A stretch of DNA of 64,000 nucleotides from Kribbella qitaiheensis (GTDB lineage: Bacteria; Actinomycetota; Actinomycetes; Propionibacteriales; Kribbellaceae): NCBI RefSeq assembly GCF_014217565.1, contig NZ_CP043661.1:2604001-2668000 (forward strand), written 5' to 3'. Position numbers and translations under genes: made by a program. Below, one piece after another: positions 1 to 8,362 of this stretch. How positions within the stretch are numbered: the stretch's first letter is position 1; each line of letters starts with the position of its first letter. The notes beneath the pieces are model-generated. The model searched no databases, was not told the DNA's origin, and saw only the letters and a list, made by a program, of their open reading frames with translations.

Positions 1-469
1 CCGTCGCGATCACCTTGGCAGCGAGGTCGGGACCGATCGCGTCGACCCGGCTTACCAGCTCGGCCAGATCCTCGCCGGTGAACTCGCTCTCACCCTGCAC
101 CGGCTGCGAGCGGATCGACGCGAGTATGCCGGCCGACGCCAGGAACCCTTCGGCCAACGGCTCCTGCTCGAGATTGGCCCGGCCGACATCAGCCAGTACA
201 AGCAGTACTGCGTTGTCCGCTGCCGCGTGATGGATCAACTTGGGCGCGGGCAGTCCCAGCGGTACGACGAAGCGCTCGTACGCCGCGGCCTCGCCGGTCT
301 GCGCATCGCTGCCTCGCTTCACGATCACGCTGCGGAGCCCGTAGGACAGCCGCCAGACCTCCGACGAACCCCACTCGCGCAGCAGATCGCCCTTCACTTC
401 GCGGAGGGTGGACGCCTGGGTGGCCGCGAGTACCGGCTCACCCACTTCGTCGATCCAGCCGGGCAACAT
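1..469 (-). CDS. Phosphotransferase-family protein (APH-like), C-terminus cut by window edge
   Basis: The reading frame stays open on the minus strand from an ATG at 469 to the window edge, giving about 156 N-terminal residues. A GGGAAGGA ribosome-binding site lies about nine bases upstream and supports this start. The N-lobe resembles aminoglycoside/choline-kinase-like phosphotransferases: a strand pair ending in VIVKRG supplies a candidate ATP-binding lysine, followed by an acidic helix (TGEAAAYERF) and the hinge-like stretch AVLLVLADVG. The catalytic HxD loop should lie beyond the left edge, so activity cannot be judged. The substrate is unknown. The gene diverges from dapD across about 115 bases. 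Confidence 0.7.
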   Translation of the reverse strand, partial: MLPGWIDEVGEPVLAATQASTLREVKGDLLREWGSSEVWRLSYGLRSVIVKRGSDAQTGEAAAYERFVVPLGLPAPKLIHHAAADNAVLLVLADVGRANLEQEPLAEGFLASAGILASIRSQPVQGESEFTGEDLAELVSRVDAIGPDLAAKVIAT

Positions 470-583
470 GCTCAGATCCTTCCCGTCGGGGGCAGCTGCC
501 CAGTAGACCACGGGCGGCTGACCAGCTGCCCTTGAATCAAGACCGGATCCGGCGGCCGACCAGCCATCTGGCAGGCTTTGGGT

Positions 584-1522
584 ATGACCGACAACGCCAC
601 TCACGCCTGGGGCTACGGCCTTGCCACCGTCACCGAGCAGGGGACCACCCTGGACGTCTGGTATCCCGCCCCCGAACTGGGCGCCGCCCCGGAGGACGTG
701 AAGGCACCGGCCGAGCTGATCGCTGCCGAGGGCAACGACGACCTGCGCCAGGTCCGCCGGGTCGTGGTCAAGACCGAGATCGTCCTCGGCCAGGCGCCGG
801 CCGACGCCGCCGACGCGTATCTGCGGCTGCACCTGCTGTCGCACCGGCTGGTCCGCCCGCACGGCCTCAACCTGGACGGGATTTTCGCCGCCCTGCCGAA
901 CAACGCGTGGACCTCGCACGGACCGGTCCCGGTCGAGCAGATCGAGCAGGTCCGGCTCCGGGCTCGCGCCGCCGGGCTGCACCTCGCTGTCACGAGCGTC
1001 GACAAATTCCCGCGGATGACGGACTACGTCGTACCGAGTGGGGTCCGGATCGCCGACGCGGACCGGGTCCGGCTGGGCGCGCACCTGGCCGAAGGCACCA
1101 CTGTCATGCACGAGGGCTTCGTGAACTTCAACGCCGGCACGCTCGGTACGTCGATGGTCGAGGGCCGCATCGTCGCCGGTGTGGTGGTCGACGACGGCAG
1201 TGACATCGGCGCGGGCTCGTCGATCATGGGCACCCTTTCCGGCGGCGGCAAGCAGGTCATCTCGATCGGCAAGCGCTGCCTGCTCGGCGCGAACGGCGGT
1301 ATCGGCATCTCCCTCGGCGACGACTGCGTAGTCGAGGCCGGGCTCTACGTGACCGCCGGTACGAAGGTCACCCTGCCGGACGGCACCGTGGTGAAGGCGC
1401 GCGAGCTGTCCGGTCAGCCGGGCCTGCTGTACCTACGCAACTCCGTCACCGGCGCTGTCGAGGCGCGCGCCCGGCAGGGCCAGGGCATCACCCTCAACGA
1501 AGCGCTGCACGCCAACGCGTGA
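584..1522 (+). CDS. dapD: 2,3,4,5-tetrahydropyridine-2,6-dicarboxylate N-succinyltransferase
   Basis: This enzyme transfers succinyl from succinyl-CoA to tetrahydrodipicolinate in the succinylase route to meso-diaminopimelate and lysine. The 312-residue product has the actinobacterial DapD layout: an alpha/beta N-terminal half, then a left-handed beta-helix of hexapeptide repeats from about residue 160 (stretches such as [22 protein letters not shown] and later [13 protein letters not shown]), then a short C-terminal domain. I chose the ATG at 584, with AGG eight bases upstream, rather than the TTG at 578. It stands alone between a divergent phosphotransferase gene and a hydrolase-like gene. 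Family assignment is firm. Confidence 0.95.
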   Translation: MTDNATHAWGYGLATVTEQGTTLDVWYPAPELGAAPEDVKAPAELIAAEGNDDLRQVRRVVVKTEIVLGQAPADAADAYLRLHLLSHRLVRPHGLNLDGIFAALPNNAWTSHGPVPVEQIEQVRLRARAAGLHLAVTSVDKFPRMTDYVVPSGVRIADADRVRLGAHLAEGTTVMHEGFVNFNAGTLGTSMVEGRIVAGVVVDDGSDIGAGSSIMGTLSGGGKQVISIGKRCLLGANGGIGISLGDDCVVEAGLYVTAGTKVTLPDGTVVKARELSGQPGLLYLRNSVTGAVEARARQGQGITLNEALHANA

Positions 1523-1622
1523 CCGACAACACCCACGCCAACCAACAGCCGTCGCAGTACGTCGTACTGACTGTGACTGACCCAACGGAACGACGACCCC
1601 ACCGCCGTACGTTGGAACCCAT

Positions 1623-2600
1623 ATGCCGATGAAGCGCGGGCCAATCGTCGCGGTAGCAGCACTGGGGGTGCTCGCCCTCGCTATCGTCGCGGCTATCTCG
1701 GCGATCAACGGCAGGGGCGTGGGTCCACTGCTGCCTCCCCGGGAGCAGTGTGAGGCCACGGCCGGCGGCAATTCGGTCGTGCTCGACCTGGAGCAGGCGG
1801 AGTCGGCAGCGATCATCGCTGGAATCGCCGTACGGCGTGGGTTGCCGGCCAAGGCCGCGACGATCGCGCTGGCGACGGCGTACCAGGAATCCAACCTGCG
1901 CAACCTCAACCATGGTGACCGCGACTCACTCGGGCTCTTCCAGCAACGGCCGTCGCAGGGCTGGGGAACGGCCGCGCAGGTGCGTGACCCTCACTACGCA
2001 GCCTGGAGGTTCTACGACGCGCTGGTGAAGGTCCGGAACTACCAGCAACTCGCAGTGACGGTAGCGGCCGACAAGGTGCAGCGCAGCGCCTTCCCCAATG
2101 CCTATGCCGACCACGAGGCGGACGCACGGGTGCTGGCATCCGCTCTGACGGGTAACAGCAAGGCGGCTCTCAGCTGCACGATCAACACGTCGTCACTGCA
2201 ACCAGAGGCGATGGGCACCAACGGCCTGACACCCCGCGCCGAGGCGGTCCGCCAGGACCTGGCCAAAACCTTCGGGACACTTTCCACGGGCGGCTACGAG
2301 CCGGGTGGCACCAAATCCGGCCACATGGAGGGTTCGGCGCACTACGACGGCCGCGCGGTCGACATCTTCGTCAAGCCGATCTCCACAGCCAACACCCTCA
2401 AAGGCTGGGCGCTCGCGCAGTACCTGGTCGCCCGCGCCGATCACCTGAAGATCCGCACGGTCATCTTCTCCGACCGCATCTGGACAGCAGGCTCCAAGTC
2501 CGACAACGGCTGGCGCACCTACACGGCACCGGACCGCCCCGGCAACAAAGACACCCTCCGCCACCTCGACCACGTCCACGTAGACGTCATCGAGAGCTGA
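1623..2600 (+). CDS. Membrane-anchored protein with lysozyme-like and M15-like peptidase segments
   Basis: The 325-residue product begins with one membrane anchor or signal segment (about residues 8-28). A central part with AYQESNLRNL and DSLGLFQQRPSQGWG resembles the lysozyme/transglycosylase-like fold, with a candidate catalytic glutamate in YQES. The C-terminal third carries GSAHYDGRAVDIF and HLDHVHVDV, an H-x6-D ... HxH arrangement like the zinc site of M15/LAS D,D-peptidases. It is therefore probably an exported peptidoglycan-binding or peptidoglycan-cleaving protein, but the function is inferred from motifs only. ATG codons at 1623 and 1629 are both possible starts. A terminator hairpin follows the stop. 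Confidence 0.75.
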   Translation: MPMKRGPIVAVAALGVLALAIVAAISAINGRGVGPLLPPREQCEATAGGNSVVLDLEQAESAAIIAGIAVRRGLPAKAATIALATAYQESNLRNLNHGDRDSLGLFQQRPSQGWGTAAQVRDPHYAAWRFYDALVKVRNYQQLAVTVAADKVQRSAFPNAYADHEADARVLASALTGNSKAALSCTINTSSLQPEAMGTNGLTPRAEAVRQDLAKTFGTLSTGGYEPGGTKSGHMEGSAHYDGRAVDIFVKPISTANTLKGWALAQYLVARADHLKIRTVIFSDRIWTAGSKSDNGWRTYTAPDRPGNKDTLRHLDHVHVDVIES

Positions 2601-2617
2601 CTCCCCTGGGGCAGAAA

Positions 2618-2659
2618 CCACACGCGGCTCCCCCAGTTGGTGCTGGAGGAGCCGTGTGG
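2618..2659. terminator. Bidirectional terminator hairpin between convergent genes
   Basis: The arms CCACACGCGGCTCC and GGAGCCGTGTGG pair with one bulged position around a short loop. The hairpin sits between the stop of the upstream plus-strand gene (2600) and the stop of the ferredoxin gene (2674). Confidence 0.7.
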
Positions 2660-2673
2660 ACGTGCTGGACTGG

Positions 2674-3000
2674 TTACTCGTCGTGTTCCTGCGGGGGCAG
2701 GGCCGCGATGAAGGCGTGGTCCTTGTCGATCTTGCCGAGCTTGGACGCGCCCCCGGGGGAACCGAGGTCGTTGAAGAAGTCGACGTTCGCGGTGTAGTAG
2801 TCCTTCCACTGCTCCGGGGTGTCGTCTTCGTAGTAGATGGCCTCGACCGGACAGACCGGCTCACACGCTCCGCAGTCGACGCACTCGTCGGGGTGGATGT
2901 AAAGCATCCGGTTGCCCTCGTAGATGCAGTCGACGGGGCACTCCTCGACACAAGCGAGGTCCTTGAGGTCAACACACGGCTGCGCGATGACGTAGGTCAC
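2674..3000 (-). CDS. fdxA: Seven-iron ferredoxin (3Fe-4S / 4Fe-4S)
   Basis: This is a small soluble electron carrier of 108 residues. Cysteines 9, 17 and 50 fit the 3Fe-4S ligands, and 21, 40, 43 and 46 the 4Fe-4S ligands, of the Azotobacter FdI/mycobacterial FdxA type. Cys25 is extra, as in that family. The motif DECVDCGACEPVCP is plain. The GTG start at 3000 has a strong GGAGGAG site just upstream. The longer frame starting at 3024 would include that site and is unlikely. It is divergent from a GNAT gene. Its redox partners are not identifiable here. Confidence 0.95.
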   Translation of the reverse strand: MTYVIAQPCVDLKDLACVEECPVDCIYEGNRMLYIHPDECVDCGACEPVCPVEAIYYEDDTPEQWKDYYTANVDFFNDLGSPGGASKLGKIDKDHAFIAALPPQEHDE

Positions 3001-3116
3001 TGGTACTCCTCCTATAGCCAGCAAGCGCAGCGGGTCGGGTGCTGCGGTGCGGTGGTGCTCGATGCAGTCTCTAGTATCAGGCTAGTACTACTCCCACTCT
3101 GCCAGGAGTCCGCATC

Positions 3117-4046
3117 GTGTCAGGCCTCAGCGCCCGTGATATCGGCCACCGTGTCGTGGTCCGCCACCGGTTACCGGGCGGTCAGCTGACAGATGTGCTC
3201 GGAGTTCTCCAGTCGCTGGACGCCGAATCCCTAGTGGTGCGCCACGCCGACAGCACACCGTACGCCGTACGGCTGGCCGATATCAGCGCTGCAAAACCGA
3301 TCCCACCGCTCCCCCTGCGCCCGGTGGATGTAGAGCAGCTGTTCCTCACCACAGCGCTCGGCCGGCCCGCCGTGGAGACCTCGTACGTCGGGCAGTGGCT
3401 GCTCCGGGCGTCCGAGGGCTGGACCGGCCGGGCCAACTCGCTTCTGCCCGCCGGAGACCCCGGAATGCCTCTAGCTGAGGCGCTGAAGCACACAGAGGCC
3501 TTCTACGACGAGCGCGGCCTGCCTCCACTCGCCCTGGTGCGCGTAGGCACAACCCTCGATGCCGAGTTCCGGCAGCAAGGCTGGGTTGAGTCAAGGCCAG
3601 GTGAGTCGGACGCCCTAGTCCTGCTTACGTCCCTCGACCTGGTGAACGGCGTACCGGCGTACGAGGTGGAGGTCAACGACCACCCCGACGCCGACTGGTA
3701 CGGGACCGCCTTTGAGGGCGAAGTACCGGCTCCAGCGCCCGCAGTCATGGAGGGCGCTCCCAAGGCCGTCTTCGCCTCGATCCGCGAGGGCGGGAAGGTC
3801 GTAGCCGTCGGCCGTGGCTCGATGACCGGTCACTGGCTCGGCATCGACGGAGTACGCGTCGACCCGGCGTACAGGCGTAGAGGCCTCGCCACTGCGGTGT
3901 TGCAGGGCCTAGCTCGCTGGTCCGGAGCCCAGGGCGGTCGCCGCACCTACCTGGAAGTCCTGGAGAGCAACGCGGCCGCTGTCAGCACCTACCTGAGCCT
4001 GGGCTACGCAGAGGCGTATCGCTACCGCTATCTGACCAGCCGCTGA
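3117..4046 (+). CDS. GNAT-family N-acetyltransferase
   Basis: The product has 309 residues and starts at GTG 3117 behind an AGGAG site. The C-terminal 100 residues hold the acetyl-CoA site: GIDGVRVDPAYRRRGLATAV is motif A with the RRxGxA pyrophosphate loop, followed by YLEVLESNAAAVSTYLSLGY, the usual motif B. The N-terminal 100 residues form a separate small domain with an SH3-like beta pattern (GHRVVVRHRLPGG, LTDVLGVLQSLD) that is common in actinobacterial GNATs. The substrate is unknown. Its end overlaps the convergent transporter gene by 19 bases. Confidence 0.88.
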   Translation: MSGLSARDIGHRVVVRHRLPGGQLTDVLGVLQSLDAESLVVRHADSTPYAVRLADISAAKPIPPLPLRPVDVEQLFLTTALGRPAVETSYVGQWLLRASEGWTGRANSLLPAGDPGMPLAEALKHTEAFYDERGLPPLALVRVGTTLDAEFRQQGWVESRPGESDALVLLTSLDLVNGVPAYEVEVNDHPDADWYGTAFEGEVPAPAPAVMEGAPKAVFASIREGGKVVAVGRGSMTGHWLGIDGVRVDPAYRRRGLATAVLQGLARWSGAQGGRRTYLEVLESNAAAVSTYLSLGYAEAYRYRYLTSR

Positions 4047-5417
4047 GCAGAAGCCGCACCGAGTACCGCGAGCACAGCAAACGCACCCAGTACTACGCTC
4101 AGCGCGTCCTGCGGCGAGGTAGTGCCCGAGACGAGCCACGCATAGGCAGAGCCGGACATCGCGACGCCTAGCGCTCCCGAGAGCTGTGCGTTCGTGGCGA
4201 CGACACCGGACAGGTCCGACGCGTACTGGGTCGGCATGCTCGACGTGACCGCACCGATCAGCGTATTGGCGCTGATCCCCAACCCCAGCCCGCCGATAGC
4301 GAGCAGACCGAACAGCAGCGGCCCCAGAGAGCCCACCGAGCAACAGATAGGCCAGTACGGCCAGGTAGCCCGTTGCCAGCAGCAAGCAGCCGACGACAGG
4401 CATCCCCTTGTAACTGCGTCGCAACCGCGGCAGCACCGGCCCAGCCACCCCGAAAGCCGCCACCCAGGCCACCATCGCGAACCCCGCGTACGCCGGGCTC
4501 TTGCCGAGTCCCTGCTGCAGGTACAGAGCAAGGACGAACAGCAGCGCGAAGTACGTGCCGGTGGTCAGAGCGTGAGCCAGTAGGCCGGCGCGGACGGACG
4601 CATTGCGCAGTACGGGACGGGCGATCAGGGGCCGGCCACCGCGAGCAACGGCCCGGCGTTCGCCGTACTCGAAGAACATGATCATCGGCACGCTCAGGGC
4701 CAGGCAGATCCAAGACCACGCAGGCCAGCCGCGTTCCGACCCGAGCAGCAGCGGCACAATCACCAGCAGCACGGCGGCGGACAGGGCGAGCACGCCGCGC
4801 AGGTCCAGCGGCTGCCGCTCGCCATGGACCTCATCGGCCGGAAGTTCGCGGCGAGCCACCAGCAGGAGGACGACGCCGATCGGCACGTTGATCAGGAAGA
4901 TCGGCCGCCAACTGGTCCCAAAGAGATCCGCGGCGATCAGCAGACCGCCCAGGATCTGGCCGGCGACAGCCCCACCGGACAGCGCGATCGAGAAGTACCC
5001 GAGCGCTCGCAGCCGATCGCGGCCCGCGAAATGCAACTGGATCCCACTCAGCACCTGCGGAACCATCAGCGCGGCACCCACACCCTGGACGAACCGCGCC
5101 ACCGTCAGCGAGTAGATCTCCGGCGCCACCCCGCACACCAGCGAAGCCGCGGTGAACACGGACAGCCCGAGCAGGAAAACGCGCCGGTAGCCGAGCGACG
5201 ACCCCAACCGCGCACCGGTGATGAGCAGTACCGCGAACGCGACCACATACCCGGAGACCACCAGCGCGACCTGGCCCTCCGACGCGCCCAGGTCGAGACC
5301 GATCGACGGTGCCGCGATGTTGGCGACGGCGGTGTCCACGTTCGCCATGAACTGGCCGGTGAGGAGCACGGCCAGCAACGCCGACCGCCGGGTGCTGGAT
5401 TGCGTGAGTACCTGCAT
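4028..5417 (-). pseudogene. DHA2-type MFS drug/proton antiporter, frameshifted near the C-terminus
   Basis: From the ATG at 5417 the frame encodes a 14-helix-type exporter beginning with helix 1 FMANVDTAVANIAAPSI, then the loop GARLGSSLGYRRVFLLG and RFVQGVGAALMVPQVLS, typical of EmrB/QacA relatives. The frame is lost near 4322. The last roughly 100 residues (GPLLFGLLAIGGLGLGISAN through to SAQRLVR) continue in another frame and stop at 4028. Removing one base from the CCCC run at 4322-4325 restores a continuous protein. Either this is a one-base error in the sequence or the gene is inactive. The true start could be slightly upstream, since no strong ribosome-binding site is seen. Confidence 0.8.
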
Positions 5418-5484
5418 ACAGATGGAACGGCACGCACTCCGAAGATGTGAGGGCGCGGGTGACCAGGCGCAGTAGTGTCGGGCC

Positions 5485-5922
5485 ATGGCAGACGACGTGG
5501 CGGAGCAGCCGGAGTACGCGGGCGACTACGAAGGCACCGTGCGGGTCGAGTACACCCCGCATCCAGACGACGGCGTCGCCGATCCGGGCGAGATCGTCTG
5601 GACCTGGGTGCCGTTCGAGGAGGACCACCACCGGGGCAAGGACCGGCCGGTGCTGGTGGTCGGATCGGACGGGCCCTTGCTGCTCGCGCTGATCCTGACC
5701 AGCAAGGACCACGACCGCGATGCCGCCGACGAGGCTCGCTGGGGCCGCGTCTGGCTCGACATCGGCAGCGGCTCGTGGGACAAGGATTGCCGGCGCTCCG
5801 AAGTACGGCTCGATCGCGTCCTACGGGTCGACCCGGCCCAGGTACGCCGGGAGGGTGCGGTGATCGGCGAGGACCTCTTCAACGACGTCGCCGCACACCT
5901 GCACGAAATCCACCGAGCCTGA
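5485..5922 (+). CDS. PemK/MazF-like toxin-family protein, no antitoxin partner
   Basis: The 145-residue product matches the actinobacterial PemK-like family. After an acidic N-terminal tail comes GEIVWTWVPFEEDHHRGKDR, equivalent to the N-terminal strand and RPxLVV loop of MazF. Then come PVLVVGSD and LLALILTSKDHD, and finally a long SEVRLDRVLRVDPAQVRREG segment. MazF proteins are endoribonucleases, but this subgroup is usually found without an antitoxin gene and none is seen here: upstream is a divergent transporter, and downstream is a terminator and a convergent gene. Toxin activity is therefore doubtful. Confidence 0.75.
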   Translation: MADDVAEQPEYAGDYEGTVRVEYTPHPDDGVADPGEIVWTWVPFEEDHHRGKDRPVLVVGSDGPLLLALILTSKDHDRDAADEARWGRVWLDIGSGSWDKDCRRSEVRLDRVLRVDPAQVRREGAVIGEDLFNDVAAHLHEIHRA

Positions 5923-5938
5923 GCCTCCGAGCGAGGCG

Positions 5939-5986
5939 TTGCGTCCGAAGCACCGAGGGGCAGGACCCTCGGTGCTTCGGACGCAA
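5939..5986. terminator. Strong bidirectional terminator
   Basis: A perfect 21-bp stem (5939-5959 with 5966-5986) around a six-base loop separates the convergent PemK-like and VanW genes. The arms include TCCGAAGCACCGAGGG. Confidence 0.88.
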
Positions 5987-5991
5987 GCAGC

Positions 5992-7746
5992 TCAGCTCGG
6001 CGGCCGCGGGGTCCCAGGCTTGCCGGGACCGTCCGGGGTCGCCGGCGGGGTGCCCGGCTTCGGGCCGCAGTGGATGTCGTCGGCCGCGTTGTACTTCGTG
6101 GTGAAGGACTCCGTCTTGACCCGCTGACCGTTCTTCGCGAAGAACCGGTGGATGGTGATGTCGAAACCACCGGTCGGCGCCTGCGCGCGGCAGCCCGGCT
6201 CGGTGTTGTAGACCACCGAGGGCGAGCGGAAGTTCGACTTCGCCGAAGCGCCGGCGGTGATGTCCCAGACCTTGGTGCCCCAGATCTTCACCGTCAGCGT
6301 GCCCTGACTGCCCGGCGTGGACGGGGTGAAGATGGTCTGCACCAGGATCCCGTGGCCGGAGTCGTTCAGGAACTTCAGGTCGACCGAGCCCCAGGCGACG
6401 GTGGCCTCGCGGCCGACCGGGTAGCGGCTGATGTAGACGCTGTGCGCCTTGTGCTCGACGTCCTTCAGGCCGGCGAAGAAGGCCGCGTTGAAGGTGGTGG
6501 TGGCCGACTGCGAGACGCCGCCGCCGAGGTCGAGGACGAACTTGCCGCCACTGATGATGTTGCCGTCGGTGAACCCGTTCTCCCGGGTCCGCTCGCCGAC
6601 GATCTTGTTCAGGCTGAACGTCTCGTCCGGCTTCAGCAGCGTGCCGTTGATCCGGTGGGCCGCCGTACCGATGTTCACGTTCCGGTAGGTGGCGTGCGGG
6701 AAGTGGGTGGTGAACTGACCCATCACTTCCTTGACCCCGAGCGCCTGGGCGGCCTCGGTGGTGATCTTGGCCTTGGACTTGGCCAGCCCGACCGATGCCT
6801 TCCGCCCGTCGCCGGTCTTCGGCAGGATCGACAGGATCGCCGGGACCACCTTGTCGCGGGCCACGACCATGCCGTCGACCGCCGGGATCACCTGCGGCCT
6901 GCCGGCCACGATCTCGACCCGGGCGTCCTTCGGCAGCGACTCGAGCTGCTTGAACCGCTCCTTGAACAGCGGCTCCAGCTTGGCCGCGTCCAGGCTCGGG
7001 GTGAAGTCGCCGTCCTTGGCGACCAGCTTCAGCGCGGGAGCGAACTCGGTCGGCTTGAGGTCGACGCCCTTGTCCCCGACGGTGAGCCGGATCGGTCCGG
7101 ACATCGCCGGCTCGGCGTACTCCTTCATCGCCTTGTCGATCGCGTCCGTGCCGGCCTTGGGCTTGCTGACCTCGACCGGCAGATCACGCGGGTTGCCGTC
7201 CGACGGGTAGCCCGACACCACGGTGTCGGTCGCCTTGTCGTTGTTCAGCAGCAGGCCGTCGGCGGACTCGTGCTGCACCGCCTTCGCGTCCACGAAGGTG
7301 ATGGTGCCTTCGGTCGCGGGCCGGTTCACCTGCTCGGCCAGCTGGTCGACGGCCGCCTTCAGCTTGCCCTCGTCCTTCTTGATCACCGGCGCGACCTCGT
7401 CACCGCCAGTCATCACCTGCCACATCCGGGCCGGGTTGAGACTGCGGCCGGCACCGGCCGCCTCGATGGTCGCGTCCACATCGAGACTGAGCCCGGCGTC
7501 GGCCGGCTTCAGCTGGTACGTCGAGTCGCCGGCCTTGACCTTGATCGGCAGGTTCAGCCGGTCCTTGATCCCGGCCTGCAGCTTCGCCTTGGCGTCGGTC
7601 TCGGACAGGCCGCCGAGCGGGATGCCGAGCACGGTCGTATCCCCTGGAGTCTTGTCGCCGGTGAATGCGAAGGCGGCGCCGTAGGCGACCACGAGCACAC
7701 CGAATCCGGCCGCGGCGATGATCCCCGCGAGCTGTTTTCTCCCCAC
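5992..7746 (-). CDS. VanW-family membrane-anchored protein with peptidoglycan-binding-like domains
   Basis: The product has about 584 residues. An N-terminal membrane anchor follows the GTG at 7746, which has AGGAGGA ten bases upstream; the in-frame codon at 7776 lies before that site. Two repeated alpha/beta YoaR-type domains (GIPLGGLSETDAKAKL, later KLEPLFKERFKQLESLP) come first. The VanW domain lies at about residues 370-520, with NIGTAAHRINGTLLKPDETF and FVLDLGGGVSQSATTTFNAA. The C-terminus is Pro/Gly-rich. The VanW family is linked to glycopeptide-resistance loci, but its biochemistry is unsettled, so an extracellular wall-associated role is as far as the sequence goes. Confidence 0.85.
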   Translation of the reverse strand: MGRKQLAGIIAAAGFGVLVVAYGAAFAFTGDKTPGDTTVLGIPLGGLSETDAKAKLQAGIKDRLNLPIKVKAGDSTYQLKPADAGLSLDVDATIEAAGAGRSLNPARMWQVMTGGDEVAPVIKKDEGKLKAAVDQLAEQVNRPATEGTITFVDAKAVQHESADGLLLNNDKATDTVVSGYPSDGNPRDLPVEVSKPKAGTDAIDKAMKEYAEPAMSGPIRLTVGDKGVDLKPTEFAPALKLVAKDGDFTPSLDAAKLEPLFKERFKQLESLPKDARVEIVAGRPQVIPAVDGMVVARDKVVPAILSILPKTGDGRKASVGLAKSKAKITTEAAQALGVKEVMGQFTTHFPHATYRNVNIGTAAHRINGTLLKPDETFSLNKIVGERTRENGFTDGNIISGGKFVLDLGGGVSQSATTTFNAAFFAGLKDVEHKAHSVYISRYPVGREATVAWGSVDLKFLNDSGHGILVQTIFTPSTPGSQGTLTVKIWGTKVWDITAGASAKSNFRSPSVVYNTEPGCRAQAPTGGFDITIHRFFAKNGQRVKTESFTTKYNAADDIHCGPKPGTPPATPDGPGKPGTPRPPS

Positions 7747-7812
7747 CGGACAGAGTCCTCCTGCTCGAACAGCCAAATGACAGAACCCGTATCCTACGGG
7801 ACGAGGGCAGCC

Positions 7813-8331
7813 TTACTTGCCCCGGAGTTCCCGGTATTGCCCCGCGTAGTAGATCAGTGCCGCAGGGTCAGCAATATCGTCGGCGCCCAGGCTGAGCACC
7901 TCGCCGACCACGATCGTGTGATCACCGCCGTCGTAGATCGCCCAGGTCCGGCATTCGAGCCAGGAGAGCGCTCCCTCGATCAGCAGACACCCGGTCTTGG
8001 GACCCGGCGCGGTGCCGACCCCGTCGAACTGGCTGTGCAGTTCCCGGCCTGATTTGGCGAACCGCTGCGCGATCGCCTGGTGACTGTCAGCGAGCACCGA
8101 GATGGCCCAGAAGCCGCAGTCGAGGACGGCGTCGTGCATCCGGACGCCCTTGTCGACGCAGACCATCACCAGTGGCGGATCGAGCGAAACCGAGGTGAAC
8201 GCGTTCGCCGTCATCGCGTGCGCGACCCCGTCCTGCAGGGTGCTCATGATCGTGATCCCCGAGGCGAACCGGCCCAGCGCCGTACGGAAGTCCCCGGACG
8301 CGATGCTGCCGCTGGGATCCGAGGTCACCAC
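7813..8331 (-). CDS. Flavin reductase-like FMN-binding protein
   Basis: The 172-residue product shows the flavin-reductase domain signature: FRTALGRFASGITIMST at the N-terminus, then AMTANAFTSVSLDPPLVMVC and FAISVLADSHQ-like segments (here FWAISVLADSHQ), and the late GDHTIVVGEVLSL. Such proteins reduce FMN with NAD(P)H for two-component monooxygenases. No monooxygenase partner lies next to it. Start is GTG 8331, with a second GTG directly after it. The next gene leftwards is convergent, beyond the VanW start. Confidence 0.88.
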   Translation of the reverse strand: MVTSDPSGSIASGDFRTALGRFASGITIMSTLQDGVAHAMTANAFTSVSLDPPLVMVCVDKGVRMHDAVLDCGFWAISVLADSHQAIAQRFAKSGRELHSQFDGVGTAPGPKTGCLLIEGALSWLECRTWAIYDGGDHTIVVGEVLSLGADDIADPAALIYYAGQYRELRGK

Positions 8332-8362
8332 AGCAGCCTAAGACCCGGAAAAGGTTGATGGC

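Noticed and set aside
6070..8052. 660-codon plus-strand frame
   Set aside because: It is antisense to the VanW and flavin reductase genes, a common effect of high GC in the opposite frame.
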